64,000 nucleotides of DNA, from positions 248,001 through 312,000 of the forward strand of contig CAWANF010000001.1 of the NCBI GenBank assembly GCA_963783355.1, given 5' to 3'. The first letter of the stretch is position 1; each line of letters starts with the position of its first letter. The notes below the pieces were generated by a model that worked only from the letters and a program-made list of their open reading frames with translations, ran no database searches and was not told where the DNA came from. This DNA comes from CAWANF01 sp963783355 (GTDB taxonomy: Bacteria; Bacteroidota; Rhodothermia; Balneolales; DATFMH01). Shown piece by piece: positions 25,899-36,165 of this stretch. Made by a program: the position numbers and the translations under genes.

Positions 25899-28874
25899 AT
25901 GAGACACAAATACCTTTTTAATACAATAATAGCCTTACTCTTTTTCCTTTTTTGTGGTTCTGCTGCTATTGCGCAGAATATAGAAGTGAAGGGAAAAGTA
26001 TCGGATGCCTCCACGGGGGAAGCGCTACCCGGCGTAAACATCCTGATTAAAGGAACAATGAATGGTACAGCTACCAATGCAAATGGTGGCTATGACCTTT
26101 CAGTATCATCAAACGATACCCTGATTTTTTCCTATATCGGTTATAAAAGTCAGGTAGCTCCTGTTGAAGGTCGAACTACGATCAATGTAAAATTAGCCTC
26201 AGAATCGGTGAAGGGCCAGGAACTGGTTGTCATTGGTTATGGGGTACAGAAGAAATCGGATGAAACCGGATCGATTGCTACGGTGACTTCTGCCGATTTT
26301 AACAAAGGGGCAATTAATTCACCCGGACAATTGCTCACGGGTAAAGTTGCCGGTGTAACCGTAACTCCAAGTGATGGTTCGCCAGGTGGTGGTGAAACCA
26401 TTCGTATTCGTGGCGGTTCTTCACTGTCTGCCAGTAACGATCCGTTGTATGTTGTTGACGGTGTTCCTCTTCAGGGAGGCTCAATTAACGGTATGAGAAA
26501 TCCTTTAAATGCCATCAATCCAAATGATATTGCATCGATTACGATCTTAAAAAATGCATCAGCTGCTGCTATTTATGGTTCCCGTGCTTCGAACGGTGTA
26601 ATCATCATTACAACAAAACATGGCCGTAAAAATCAGCCTTTAAAAGTGCATTATACCGGCCAGTTTTCTATGCAGACCATTGCGAATGAGGTTAACGTAT
26701 TGTCGCCTACCGATTTTCGTAATACGATTCAAAATCGTTTTGGCCAGTCGGGAACGCAATATTTGGGCCAGACCAATACCAACTGGCAAAATCAGGTTTA
26801 TACAAATGCGTTCAGTAACGAACAAAATGTGAGTCTGACTGGTGCCGTTAAGAATTTTCCATATCGTGCATCCTTTGATTATACGGGTAACAACGGTATC
26901 CTGCGGACTTCCAGAATGGATCGCCTTTCCGGCTCATTATCTTTGAATCCTACATTCCTGAATAATAATCTGAAGGTTAATGTGAACCTGAGGGGCATGC
27001 AGGTAAATAATCGTTTTGCTAATCGGGGAGCGATAGGAAATTCCCTTTCTTATGATCCTACACAAGCTATAAAATCGTCAAATTCAAAATTTGGCGGATA
27101 CTTTGCATGGACTGATAGCCAGGGTAATCCTATCACCATCGCTCCGGGTAATCCAATGGCATTGTTAAATCTAAACCATGATGTATCTACGGTTTACCGT
27201 TCTATTGGAAATGCGAAAATCAATTATTCACTTCCTTCAGTACCGGGTTTGAATGCTACATTGAACGTGGGCTACGATTATTCCAATGTAGGAAAAGGAG
27301 TACATAATATTCCGAATATAGCTGCATTTGCCTATCACGGTTCTATGTTAAACAGCGGACAGCGTGATACTTATAAGCAACGAAATGAGAACCAATTGCT
27401 GGATTTTTATGTCAATTACAACAAAGATATCTCAGCTATTAAAAGTAATGTGAATTTCACCGGTGGTTATTCCTGGGAACATCACTATTCCCGTGGTTCC
27501 GACTATAACACAAATTATGATACGGCGGATACGCTTATCGTAAACTCGAATACCGAGTACGCTACCGAACATTATATCGTTTCGTTTTTCGGCCGTTTGA
27601 ATTACACGTTGATGGATAAGTATCTGGTAACAGCTACACTGCGTGATGACGGAACTTCCCGTTTTTCCCCACAGGATCGCTGGGGTCTTTTCCCATCGGT
27701 GGCTTTAGCCTGGAAACTGAAAAAGGAATCATTCCTTAAAAATGTTCATGCCGTTTCCAATCTTAAATTGCGGTTGAGTTATGGCGTAACCGGTGAACAA
27801 CGCATCAATCAGGGTGATTATCCTTACCTGAGTACGTATACATATAGTGAAAGTACGGCGGATTACCAGTTCGGAAATCAATTCATCAAAACACTGCGTC
27901 CGGGCGGATATAATCCGAACCTGAAATGGGAAACAACCACGACGTATGATGCCGGCCTGGATTATGGTTTCTTTAACAACAGGCTGTCCGGTTCAATTGA
28001 CGGGTACATTCGTAAAACCACGAATTTGTTAAATGTCATTCCTGTTCCCGAAGGAACGAACTTCACCAACCAGATTTTGACTAACGTTGGTAGCCTGGCT
28101 CTGCGCGGTGTCGAATTTGACATCACCGGTAAACCAATTGTTACAGATCATGCTTACTGGGAAGTGAATTTCAATGTTACCCACGAGTTCAACAAAATTA
28201 CCAAACTGACCAATGTTAACAATCCGAATTATGTCGGTGTGTTAACCGGTGGAATCAATGGTGGTACAGGTAATACAATACAAATTAACAGTGTAGGTTT
28301 CCCGCGCGACGCCTTCTATGTTTACCAACAGGTTTACGATAAGAATGGAAAACCGCTTGAAGGAGTATATGTCGATCAAAACGGTGACGGCATCATAAAC
28401 TCGCAAGACCTTATTCGTTATAAAAGCCCGACACCATCAGTAACATTTGGATTTTCCACGAGTGTTCAATACAAGAACTGGAATTTATCCATGACTGCTC
28501 ATGCGGATGTTGGTAATTACGCATACAACAACGTGGCATCAGCTTACGGTTTTTACAGCCAGATGCTCGTATCCCAGGGTTATTTGAATAACGTAGTATC
28601 AAGCATTAAAAACACCAACTTTTATAATGCCCAATACTTCTCGAGCTACTACATCCAAAACGCTTCATTCCTGCGTATGGATAACATAACACTGGGATAT
28701 AATTTCAAAAAGTTCCTGAACAGCGATATGAATGTCAGGGTTTCAGGTACTGTGCAAAATGTATTCGTGATCACCAAATATACTGGTGTCAATCCACAGG
28801 TTTTTGGTGGAATTGATAATAACATCTATCCATTGCCTCGTACGTTTATGCTTGGTTTGAGCTTAAACTTTTAA
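25899..28874 (+). CDS. susC: SusC-like TonB-dependent outer-membrane receptor
   Basis: A signal peptide ending AAIAQ leads to a carboxypeptidase-like regulatory domain (IEVKGKVSDASTGEALPGVN), then the SusC-type junction VVIGYGVQKKSDETGSI, a plug domain (IRIRGGSSLSASNDPLYVVDG, AAAIYGSRASNGVIII) and a 22-strand barrel ending in an aromatic strand (FMLGLSLNF). It imports oligosaccharides across the outer membrane with SusD. The associated SusE and amylase point to starch or related alpha-glucans. At 991 residues it has the usual length. Confidence 0.96.
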   Translation: MRHKYLFNTIIALLFFLFCGSAAIAQNIEVKGKVSDASTGEALPGVNILIKGTMNGTATNANGGYDLSVSSNDTLIFSYIGYKSQVAPVEGRTTINVKLASESVKGQELVVIGYGVQKKSDETGSIATVTSADFNKGAINSPGQLLTGKVAGVTVTPSDGSPGGGETIRIRGGSSLSASNDPLYVVDGVPLQGGSINGMRNPLNAINPNDIASITILKNASAAAIYGSRASNGVIIITTKHGRKNQPLKVHYTGQFSMQTIANEVNVLSPTDFRNTIQNRFGQSGTQYLGQTNTNWQNQVYTNAFSNEQNVSLTGAVKNFPYRASFDYTGNNGILRTSRMDRLSGSLSLNPTFLNNNLKVNVNLRGMQVNNRFANRGAIGNSLSYDPTQAIKSSNSKFGGYFAWTDSQGNPITIAPGNPMALLNLNHDVSTVYRSIGNAKINYSLPSVPGLNATLNVGYDYSNVGKGVHNIPNIAAFAYHGSMLNSGQRDTYKQRNENQLLDFYVNYNKDISAIKSNVNFTGGYSWEHHYSRGSDYNTNYDTADTLIVNSNTEYATEHYIVSFFGRLNYTLMDKYLVTATLRDDGTSRFSPQDRWGLFPSVALAWKLKKESFLKNVHAVSNLKLRLSYGVTGEQRINQGDYPYLSTYTYSESTADYQFGNQFIKTLRPGGYNPNLKWETTTTYDAGLDYGFFNNRLSGSIDGYIRKTTNLLNVIPVPEGTNFTNQILTNVGSLALRGVEFDITGKPIVTDHAYWEVNFNVTHEFNKITKLTNVNNPNYVGVLTGGINGGTGNTIQINSVGFPRDAFYVYQQVYDKNGKPLEGVYVDQNGDGIINSQDLIRYKSPTPSVTFGFSTSVQYKNWNLSMTAHADVGNYAYNNVASAYGFYSQMLVSQGYLNNVVSSIKNTNFYNAQYFSSYYIQNASFLRMDNITLGYNFKKFLNSDMNVRVSGTVQNVFVITKYTGVNPQVFGGIDNNIYPLPRTFMLGLSLNF

Positions 28875-28886
28875 TGGGAAATACTT

Positions 28887-30467
28887 ATGCTAATGAATAT
28901 GTTAAAAAAGAATTTAAGAATAATAACGTTAGGGTTGATGATCCCGGTTATTGGGGTGATCTTCTCTTCCTGCACGGGTAATTTAAACACGACTCCAATC
29001 GATAAAAAAGTAATTACCTCTGCTTCGGCCTATAAAACCACTCAGGATTATGAGCAGGTTCTGGCCAAATTATATGCAGGTTTTGCAACCACCGGGCAAC
29101 AGGGTCCGGCAGGCGAACCCGATATTCAGGGTGTTGATGAAGGTTCATCCGGCTTCCTCCGGGTTTACTGGATGTTACAAGAGCTTCCGACTGATGAAGC
29201 TATTTGTGCATGGAACGACCCGGGTATTCCACAAATCAATACCATGCAATGGGGCTCATCCAATACGTTCATTATGGATATGTACGATCGTATCTATTAT
29301 GAGATCACCCTTGCGAATGAATTTATCAGTCATGCAAAGACGAGTAGTAATACGCAAGTCAAGGAATACATGGCTGAAGCTCGTTACATACGCGCTTTCT
29401 GTTATTGGAATGCGCTCGATCTGTATGGCGGAAATGTACCATTCGTGACAGAAAAGAATGGTATTGGTGCCTTTTTACCGCATCCGGTTGGTACCGATTC
29501 TCTGTTCAATTATATCACCAGCGAATTGACTGACATTCAAAGCAAATTGCCTGCTCCTGGCCAGAATCAACAATATAGGGTTGACCAGGCCGCCGACTGG
29601 ACCCTGCTCGCTAAAGTGTATTTGAATGAAAAGGTCTATACCGGTAAATCAGGTGATACCCAATGTATAACCTATGCAAAAAAGGTTATCGACAGTAAAG
29701 CTTATACCCTTGATCCCAATTATCAGCATCTTTTTGAGGCCGATAACAATACGGCCAAAGGTATTATCTGGGCGATACCTTTCGATGGAACACACATACA
29801 GACCTACGCCGGGACTAATTACATCATACATGCGGCCGTCGGCGGTAAGATGACTGCATCTGATTATGGCATTGATGGCGGCTGGGGTGGTAACCGTGCT
29901 CGTCCTGAATTCGTTGATAAATTTACCAATCAAAATGATGGGCGTGATATGTTTTTTACCAACGGACAAACAAAGGATATTGCCAAAATTGGTGATTTTA
30001 CCAATGGCTACGCCGTAAGTAAATGGACCAATATGAAATCGAATGGCCAGCCTGGTTCAAATCCTTCGTATGCATCGACGAATTTTCCGATGTTTCGCCT
30101 GGCTGATGTATACCTGATGTATGCCGAGGCTGTCGTCCGTGGTGGACAGGGAGGCAGCACATCCGAAGCTGTCAGTTTGATTAATAAACTTCGTGAACGG
30201 GCATATGGAAATGCCAATAATGACATTACCGCAGGCAATCTCACACTCGATTTCATACTTAATGAAAGAGCTCGTGAACTTTACTGGGAAGCAACACGCC
30301 GTACTGATTTAATAAGGTTTGGCGAATTTACCGGTTCAAAGTATAACTGGGAATGGAAAGGCGGTGTCCAGAATGGTACCGGAACCGATTCTCATTTCAA
30401 TGTATACCCGATCCCGTCATCGGATCTCACAGCGAATCCGAATCTGACCCAAAATCCGGGTTATTAA
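28887..30467 (+). CDS. susD: SusD-like surface glycan-binding lipoprotein
   Basis: A lipoprotein signal (IGVIFSSCTGN) is followed by the alpha-helical TPR-rich SusD fold, with RYIRAFCYWNALDLYGGNVPF, the RLADVYLMYAEAVVRGG repeat and the C-terminal LNERARELYWEATRRTDLIR block. SusD caps the SusC barrel and captures glycan at the surface. It begins 12 bases after susC, so they are co-transcribed. Confidence 0.96.
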   Translation: MLMNMLKKNLRIITLGLMIPVIGVIFSSCTGNLNTTPIDKKVITSASAYKTTQDYEQVLAKLYAGFATTGQQGPAGEPDIQGVDEGSSGFLRVYWMLQELPTDEAICAWNDPGIPQINTMQWGSSNTFIMDMYDRIYYEITLANEFISHAKTSSNTQVKEYMAEARYIRAFCYWNALDLYGGNVPFVTEKNGIGAFLPHPVGTDSLFNYITSELTDIQSKLPAPGQNQQYRVDQAADWTLLAKVYLNEKVYTGKSGDTQCITYAKKVIDSKAYTLDPNYQHLFEADNNTAKGIIWAIPFDGTHIQTYAGTNYIIHAAVGGKMTASDYGIDGGWGGNRARPEFVDKFTNQNDGRDMFFTNGQTKDIAKIGDFTNGYAVSKWTNMKSNGQPGSNPSYASTNFPMFRLADVYLMYAEAVVRGGQGGSTSEAVSLINKLRERAYGNANNDITAGNLTLDFILNERARELYWEATRRTDLIRFGEFTGSKYNWEWKGGVQNGTGTDSHFNVYPIPSSDLTANPNLTQNPGY

Positions 30468-30497
30468 TTGAATAGAAATTCCTAAATGAGGATAAAC

Positions 30498-31568
30498 ATG
30501 AAGAAAATTGGAATTGCAATAATATCATTTGTATTTAGTGCCCTGATGATATCATCCTGTGCTACGAAACATAATGGACCATTTCTGAGTGCAACACCTG
30601 GAAATCCATCAATTTCGGCACCTTCGGATGGGGCAACGTATGTCCTGGATAAGTCGAAAGCAAAGGATACCCTGATGACGGTAAAATGGTCGGCACCAAA
30701 TTATGGTTTCCCTGCTGCAGTCACCTATACCATTCAAATGGATAAACAAGGTGATAATTTCGCTAACCCGATGAAATTGGGAACATCAAATTTACCTTCA
30801 TTTTCAATTACTGAAGGTGACATGAATTCGTTTATGCTGGGTAATGGATTCGCTTTTGGACAACCTACGACTCTTAATATGAGAGTGATGGCATCCATAA
30901 GTGATTCAGTTCAGAAAGAAGTATCCAGCCCGATTTCTGTGGTAATAACACCATATTCAAGTTATTCATACATCTATGTTCCTGGGAATTATCAGGCTTA
31001 TAGCGGATACGGAAGTGCATGGACCCCTCCGGATGCACCCCCATTAGCAATGACCGGTCCTCAGGTATATGAAGGTTACGTTTATGTAAATGATCAAACC
31101 GATTCGGACATTGAGTTTAAAATCACTAAAGACCAGACATGGAATACCGCATATGGATTGGGTCCCAATACAGGTACTTTGTCGACGAGCGGTGGAAATA
31201 TTGTAATGCCCACGTCAGGATCTGGTTATTACCTGATGCATGTCGATTTAAATGCGATGACATATAAAATGACAAAGACGACATGGGCTGTTATCGGAGA
31301 TGCAACACAGGGTGGATGGAGTACAGATACGCCGATGACGTATGATCCTGCGAATAAAGTATGGACCGTAACGACAACCCTGGATGCAAGTGGTACGTTT
31401 AAATTCCGCGCCAATGGTGCCTGGACTTTAAATTATGGTGATGGCGGCAAAGGAACGTTAGCATTCAATGGAAATAATAATATTCCCGTACCTGCTTCAG
31501 GTACATATAAAATTATTCTTGATTTAAGCAACCCACCGCTCTACACATATCAGTTGATTAAACAGTAG
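30498..31568 (+). CDS. SusE/SusF-like outer-membrane starch-binding lipoprotein
   Basis: The ATG at 30498 has GAGG upstream and begins a lipoprotein signal ending SSCATK; the ATG at 30486 is in frame. An N-terminal SusE-type Ig domain (ISAPSDGATYVLDKS..LMTVKWSAP) is followed by two starch-binding-like modules, the second with WAVIGDATQGGWSTDTPM and FKFRANGAWTLNYGD. This supports an alpha-glucan substrate for the locus. A terminator follows. Confidence 0.9.
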   Translation: MKKIGIAIISFVFSALMISSCATKHNGPFLSATPGNPSISAPSDGATYVLDKSKAKDTLMTVKWSAPNYGFPAAVTYTIQMDKQGDNFANPMKLGTSNLPSFSITEGDMNSFMLGNGFAFGQPTTLNMRVMASISDSVQKEVSSPISVVITPYSSYSYIYVPGNYQAYSGYGSAWTPPDAPPLAMTGPQVYEGYVYVNDQTDSDIEFKITKDQTWNTAYGLGPNTGTLSTSGGNIVMPTSGSGYYLMHVDLNAMTYKMTKTTWAVIGDATQGGWSTDTPMTYDPANKVWTVTTTLDASGTFKFRANGAWTLNYGDGGKGTLAFNGNNNIPVPASGTYKIILDLSNPPLYTYQLIKQ

Positions 31569-31586
31569 TAACGCACATTTAAAGTT

Positions 31587-31624
31587 CCCTCATCCTGGTT
31601 TTCCCGGGTGAGGGGGCTTTTTTA
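31587..31624 (+). terminator. Terminator after susCDE
   Basis: CCCTCATCC (31587-31595) pairs with GGGTGAGGG (31606-31614) with one wobble, followed by GGCTTTTTT. Confidence 0.88.
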
Positions 31625-31811
31625 CTTACCGGCCACATTTTGAAAATGAAACTGTGGCTATAAAACAAATTTACAATACTGATACTAAGAATTGGTATTC
31701 AAAATCTGGATGAATCAGTAACCGGATGGACCTCAGCTCTGCTCTGAAGCAGCACGATTCGTACACTATCTGTTGCTGGTATGTTCAGTGATAATTAAGG
31801 ACGGAAAAATT

Positions 31812-32837
31812 TTGTCTGCTACTATTTATGATATAGCCCGGGAAGCAGGCGTCAGTATTGCCACCGTATCTCGTGTTTTCAATAACAACCAGAATGTTTC
31901 GGAAAAGACGAAGAAAAAGGTACTGGCCATTGCCGAATCGATGGAATATCATCCACAGATTTTTGCACAGGGTCTAGCCAGAAAAAATACGAAGATAATT
32001 ATGGCCCTGGTGCCGGTCATCTCAAATTATTTTTTCATGGAAGTACTCGGCGGTATGCAGGACGCTTTGGTCAATACCGACTATAATCTCAACATCTATA
32101 ACATCACGTCAACTAATAATAACCTTCTCGAACAAATTGAATATGTTATTCGAAAAGGAATGGCCGATGGATACCTGTTTATTTCCCTTCACATGAATGA
32201 GCCGGAATGGAAACGTCTGAAAAGATATCATATTCCTATTACGCTTGTTGATGAATATGATACTGAGTTTGATTCGGTTAGTGTTGACAGTATCGAAGGA
32301 GCTTATACCGCTACTTCTTATTTTGTAAAAAAAGGATTTAAGCACATCGCAATGATATCCGGTTATCCTAAAGCTAAACCATCCCGCGATCGTTTAATGG
32401 GATATAAGCGTGCTTTGAATGACGCCGGGTGTATGATCGATGCTAAGGTTATTGTTGCCGGGGATGTGCATGATCGTGATGGATTTACAGAAGAGGCTGG
32501 TTATCAGGCAATGAATAAACTGATAAAAATGAAAAGATTACCCGATGCCTGTTTTTGTGCCTCGGATATTCAGGCCGTGGGAGCTTTGAAGGCCCAAAAC
32601 GATGCAAAAGTGTCCATTCCTCTAATCAGCTTTGATGACATTCAGATAGCTCATTATCTAGGTTTATCAACCATGAAACAGCCAATGTATGAAATGGGCA
32701 AGCTGGCAACGCAGAAACTAATAAACCGGATATTAAATCCGGAAGGAATGGTTTCGCACACCGTGTTTTCGCCGGATCTGATCATCCGTTCGTCAAGTGA
32801 TCCTGACGGAATTGAACCGGCAGCCGATATCATTTGA
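31812..32837 (+). CDS. LacI-family transcriptional regulator
   Basis: The likely start is the TTG at 31812, which has AAGGAC upstream and puts ATIYDIAREAGVSIATVSRVF, the LacI helix-turn-helix, at the very N-terminus as usual; a TTG at 31773 is further upstream. The hinge (YHPQIFAQGLARKNT) and a periplasmic-binding-like sensor domain follow. Position between susE and the amylase suggests it senses a maltose-type sugar and controls both. CG-centred palindromes upstream of susC are candidate targets. Confidence 0.92.
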   Translation: MSATIYDIAREAGVSIATVSRVFNNNQNVSEKTKKKVLAIAESMEYHPQIFAQGLARKNTKIIMALVPVISNYFFMEVLGGMQDALVNTDYNLNIYNITSTNNNLLEQIEYVIRKGMADGYLFISLHMNEPEWKRLKRYHIPITLVDEYDTEFDSVSVDSIEGAYTATSYFVKKGFKHIAMISGYPKAKPSRDRLMGYKRALNDAGCMIDAKVIVAGDVHDRDGFTEEAGYQAMNKLIKMKRLPDACFCASDIQAVGALKAQNDAKVSIPLISFDDIQIAHYLGLSTMKQPMYEMGKLATQKLINRILNPEGMVSHTVFSPDLIIRSSSDPDGIEPAADII

Positions 32838-32874
32838 AGGACTATTTAATAAAATTTGTATATAATAATTCTTT

Positions 32875-35775
32875 ATGGCACAATATTCTAAGTTGAAATG
32901 GCTGTTTCTCTTTTTGTTAACTGCTCTGTTAGCGGGAAAGTCATATGCACAGGTTGTAACCAATCAGCCGCTTTTCCCGAATGATACCGATACCGTTACG
33001 GTCTATTTTCATGCTAAGCAGGGGACCGGAGGTTTGTCCGGATATACCGGGGATATTTATGCACATACAGGGGTTATTACCAATATAAGTACAAATTCCA
33101 GCGATTGGCGTTATGTGAAAACCAACTGGGGAGTGAATACTCCGGAAACAAAAATGACCCGGATTTCAACGGATGAATATAAAATTACCATCAATAATAT
33201 ACGTAAGTATTATGGTGTTCCGGCCGGAGAGAAAATCCTGAAAATGGCATTTGTATTTCGAAGCGGAGTTCAGATTAACGGTAATTACTTACAGGGTAAA
33301 GATACGGGTGGAAAAGATATTTTTGTTGATGTATACCAGGGCGGACTAAAAGTGAGCCTGGTTCAACCTGCGGTAAGTCCCTCGTTTGTTAAGAAAGACA
33401 GTACTTTATCGATCGAAGGAGTTGGAACAGCGGCAGATCCTTCTTCCGTAACGCTAAAGTTAAGTGTGAATGGTACTAATGTAGAAACGGTCCAAAATGA
33501 TACTATTAAATATAACTTATTGGCGTCCAGTACGGGACGTTATGATGTGCAGCTAATAGGTACCGATACCGGGGGTGAGTCGGATACTACAACCGGTGCT
33601 TATGTTGTGAATCCTCCCATCACCTACCAGGCACGGCCCGATACCCTGAAAGATGGTATAACCTATTATCCAAATGATCCCACAAAAGTAACCTTATCTC
33701 TTTTTGCGCCTCATAAGAAGTTTGTGTATGTGATTGGAGATTTCAATAACTGGAAAGTTCAGCCCCAGTATTTTATGAAATGTGATTCGGTAAATGCCGA
33801 CAGTTCCTGGTACTGGATAACGATTGATAATCTTTCGCCGGGCACACAATATGCATTTCAATATCTCATCGATGGTAATTTGAAAGTCGCTGATCCTTAT
33901 TCTCAGTTAGTATTAGATCCGGCAAACGATAAGTATATATCTTCAGCGACTTATCCGAATCTTAAACCGTATCCGTATGGAAAAACAGATCATATTGCAG
34001 GAGTTTTGCAAACCGGACAAACGGCTTTTCAATGGACCGATCAGAATTATCAGCGCCCCGCTAAAAATAAACTCAATATATACGAATTATGGCTTGATGA
34101 CTTTGTCGCTAATCACGATTACTCGACGTTGACCGATACCTTGAATTATATTCAGAACCTTGGGATCAATGCCATTGAATTAATGCCAATTAATGAATTT
34201 GAAGGAAATATAAGCTGGGGATATAATCCCGATTTTTATTTTGCACCGGATAAATATTATGGTTCTGCCGATGAATTGAAACGCTTTGTGAATGAATGTC
34301 ACAAAAGAGGTATTGCTGTGATTATGGATATGGTTTTGAATCATTCGTACGGCCAGTCGCCGCTGGTTAGAATGTATTACGATAGTGCAACCGGAAAAGT
34401 GACATCCAATAATCCGTGGTATAATGTCAACTCCCCGAATACGGTTTATTCCTTCGGATACGACTTCAATCATGAAAGCAAAGCGACACAATATTTTGTC
34501 GATCGGGTAAATAAGTATTGGGTTAAGAATTTTCATATCGACGGGTACCGTTTTGATTTTGCCAAGGGTTTCACCAATACTCCCGGCGATGGTTATGCAT
34601 ATGACCCGGAACGAATCCAGATTTTGGAACGAATGGCAGGCAAGATTTGGACGTATAATCCCAAAACCTATGTGATTTTAGAGCTTTTTACGGCAAATAG
34701 TGAGGAGAAAGTCCTTTCAAATGATGGGATGATGATATGGGGCAATATGAATTATGCCTATAACCAGGCTACTATGGGATATGATGTCGGGCCCGGCGGG
34801 GACGTTCATTCCTGGGATTTCTCAGGAGTATCCTATGAGCAGCGAGGCTGGTCTAAACCCAATCTGATTGGATATATGGAAAGTCATGATGAAGAACGTA
34901 TCATGTACAAAAACCTTCAATATGGTAACAGCAGCGGAAGTTATAACATTAAAGATCTTTCGACCGCTTTGAATCGTGTGAAGGAAGCGGCGGCCTTTTT
35001 CTTTACCGTTCCTGGCCCGAAAATGATATGGCAATTTGGTGAATTAGGCTACGATTATTCCATTAATTATCCCAGTGGAACAAGCAGCGATCGCACCACG
35101 CCCAAACCTATTCGATGGGATTATTACACTAATGGGAAAAGACGTGATTTGTATAAAGTATTCAGTGATTTGATGGCTTTGAGAGAAAAGTATCCAGTTT
35201 TTAGCAGTACGAATTTCTCAATAGATGCACAAAATGCAATAAAGAGAATCCAAATTGAGGGTGATACCATGGATGTCAATATTGTTGGAAATTTTGATGT
35301 GGTGGCTCATGCCGCTGCCGGACAATTCCAGAAGAAAGGGACCTGGTATGATTATTTTTCCGGCCAGCCCGTTAATGTTGCAGATACAAGCATGAATATC
35401 AGCCTGAATCCGGGGCAATTCCACATTTATACAACCAGTAAACTACCGACACCCGAGTCGGGAATTCTAACGGCCATTGAGAAAAATAATACAAATCCAA
35501 ATAAACCGACGACCTTTAAACTGTATCAAAATTATCCGAATCCGTTTAATCCCACTACAAATATCCGGTACGATTTGGCAAAATCATCACATGTAACACT
35601 GGATGTGTTTAACATTCTTGGCCAAAAAGTTGCTACGGTATATAATCAGCAGATGCAAAGTGCAGGGACTCACGTCATTACTTTTGATGCCAGCCATCTG
35701 AGCAGCGGAGCCTATTTTATTCGTTTATATGCGAATGGACAAACGATGATAAGCAAGATGATGCTGTTGAAATAA
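32875..35775 (+). CDS. Secreted GH13 alpha-amylase with T9SS C-terminal domain
   Basis: The order is: signal peptide (to SYAQ), an N-terminal beta domain (~30-165), an Ig-like segment, a CBM48-like domain (VYVIGDFNNWK, ~285), the GH13 barrel and a T9SS type A sorting domain. The four GH13 regions are visible: DMVLNHS, GYRFDFAKG with nucleophile Asp561, VILELFT with Glu603 and MESHDEE with Asp672. The last ~80 residues carry YQNYPNPFNPTTNIRYDL and an M-x-L-L-K-type end, so the protein should be exported by T9SS and placed on the cell surface. It would cut starch outside the cell for SusCD. Confidence 0.95.
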   Translation: MAQYSKLKWLFLFLLTALLAGKSYAQVVTNQPLFPNDTDTVTVYFHAKQGTGGLSGYTGDIYAHTGVITNISTNSSDWRYVKTNWGVNTPETKMTRISTDEYKITINNIRKYYGVPAGEKILKMAFVFRSGVQINGNYLQGKDTGGKDIFVDVYQGGLKVSLVQPAVSPSFVKKDSTLSIEGVGTAADPSSVTLKLSVNGTNVETVQNDTIKYNLLASSTGRYDVQLIGTDTGGESDTTTGAYVVNPPITYQARPDTLKDGITYYPNDPTKVTLSLFAPHKKFVYVIGDFNNWKVQPQYFMKCDSVNADSSWYWITIDNLSPGTQYAFQYLIDGNLKVADPYSQLVLDPANDKYISSATYPNLKPYPYGKTDHIAGVLQTGQTAFQWTDQNYQRPAKNKLNIYELWLDDFVANHDYSTLTDTLNYIQNLGINAIELMPINEFEGNISWGYNPDFYFAPDKYYGSADELKRFVNECHKRGIAVIMDMVLNHSYGQSPLVRMYYDSATGKVTSNNPWYNVNSPNTVYSFGYDFNHESKATQYFVDRVNKYWVKNFHIDGYRFDFAKGFTNTPGDGYAYDPERIQILERMAGKIWTYNPKTYVILELFTANSEEKVLSNDGMMIWGNMNYAYNQATMGYDVGPGGDVHSWDFSGVSYEQRGWSKPNLIGYMESHDEERIMYKNLQYGNSSGSYNIKDLSTALNRVKEAAAFFFTVPGPKMIWQFGELGYDYSINYPSGTSSDRTTPKPIRWDYYTNGKRRDLYKVFSDLMALREKYPVFSSTNFSIDAQNAIKRIQIEGDTMDVNIVGNFDVVAHAAAGQFQKKGTWYDYFSGQPVNVADTSMNISLNPGQFHIYTTSKLPTPESGILTAIEKNNTNPNKPTTFKLYQNYPNPFNPTTNIRYDLAKSSHVTLDVFNILGQKVATVYNQQMQSAGTHVITFDASHLSSGAYFIRLYANGQTMISKMMLLK

Positions 35776-36006
35776 AAAAGGGAACACTGCAACCTTTGAA
35801 GTATTGGAAAGCAGTTAATACTCATTTGGACATTTTAAAGAGCATTTAATGAAATCATGCATATGCCATTAACTGACAGCCTGCTGCTGAGGAATGCATA
35901 ACATCGGGTAACCAACAGAAGACGTATGTTTTTTTGTGTGCTGAATAAATTGGCGATAATCATGTTCATAAGTTTGGATTGTCCCCTTATAATTTCTGAC
36001 TAATGT

Positions 36007-36062
36007 ATGCCGGTAATCATTAACTCTGACAGCAATGTTTAAATTGTCCGGCATGTTTTTTT
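36007..36062 (+). terminator. Possible long-loop terminator downstream of amylase
   Basis: ATGCCGG (36007-36013) pairs with CCGGCAT (36048-36054), followed by GTTTTTTT. The 34-base loop and the 230-base distance from the amylase stop make it uncertain. The rest of the 390-base gap between the amylase and the kinase shows nothing else I can support. Confidence 0.45.
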
Positions 36063-36165
36063 GCCGGCGATCGCCTCATTGGAAGACTAAATATTCGGTT
36101 GGAATCACTTGTCATCAGAAATTAAGAAGGTGATATGGCGCGTATATCTGTGGCAGTCAAAAAAA

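Noticed and set aside
31773..31811. Upstream TTG start for the LacI gene
   Set aside because: It would add 13 residues before the helix-turn-helix; the TTG at 31812 has a better ribosome binding site and gives the usual LacI N-terminus.
35869..36054. 61-codon ORF on the - strand between amylase and kinase
   Set aside because: No ribosome binding site, overlaps a possible terminator, and the translation (MPDNLNIAVRVNDYRHT) matches no family I know; a weak likeness to a recombinase N-terminus is not enough.
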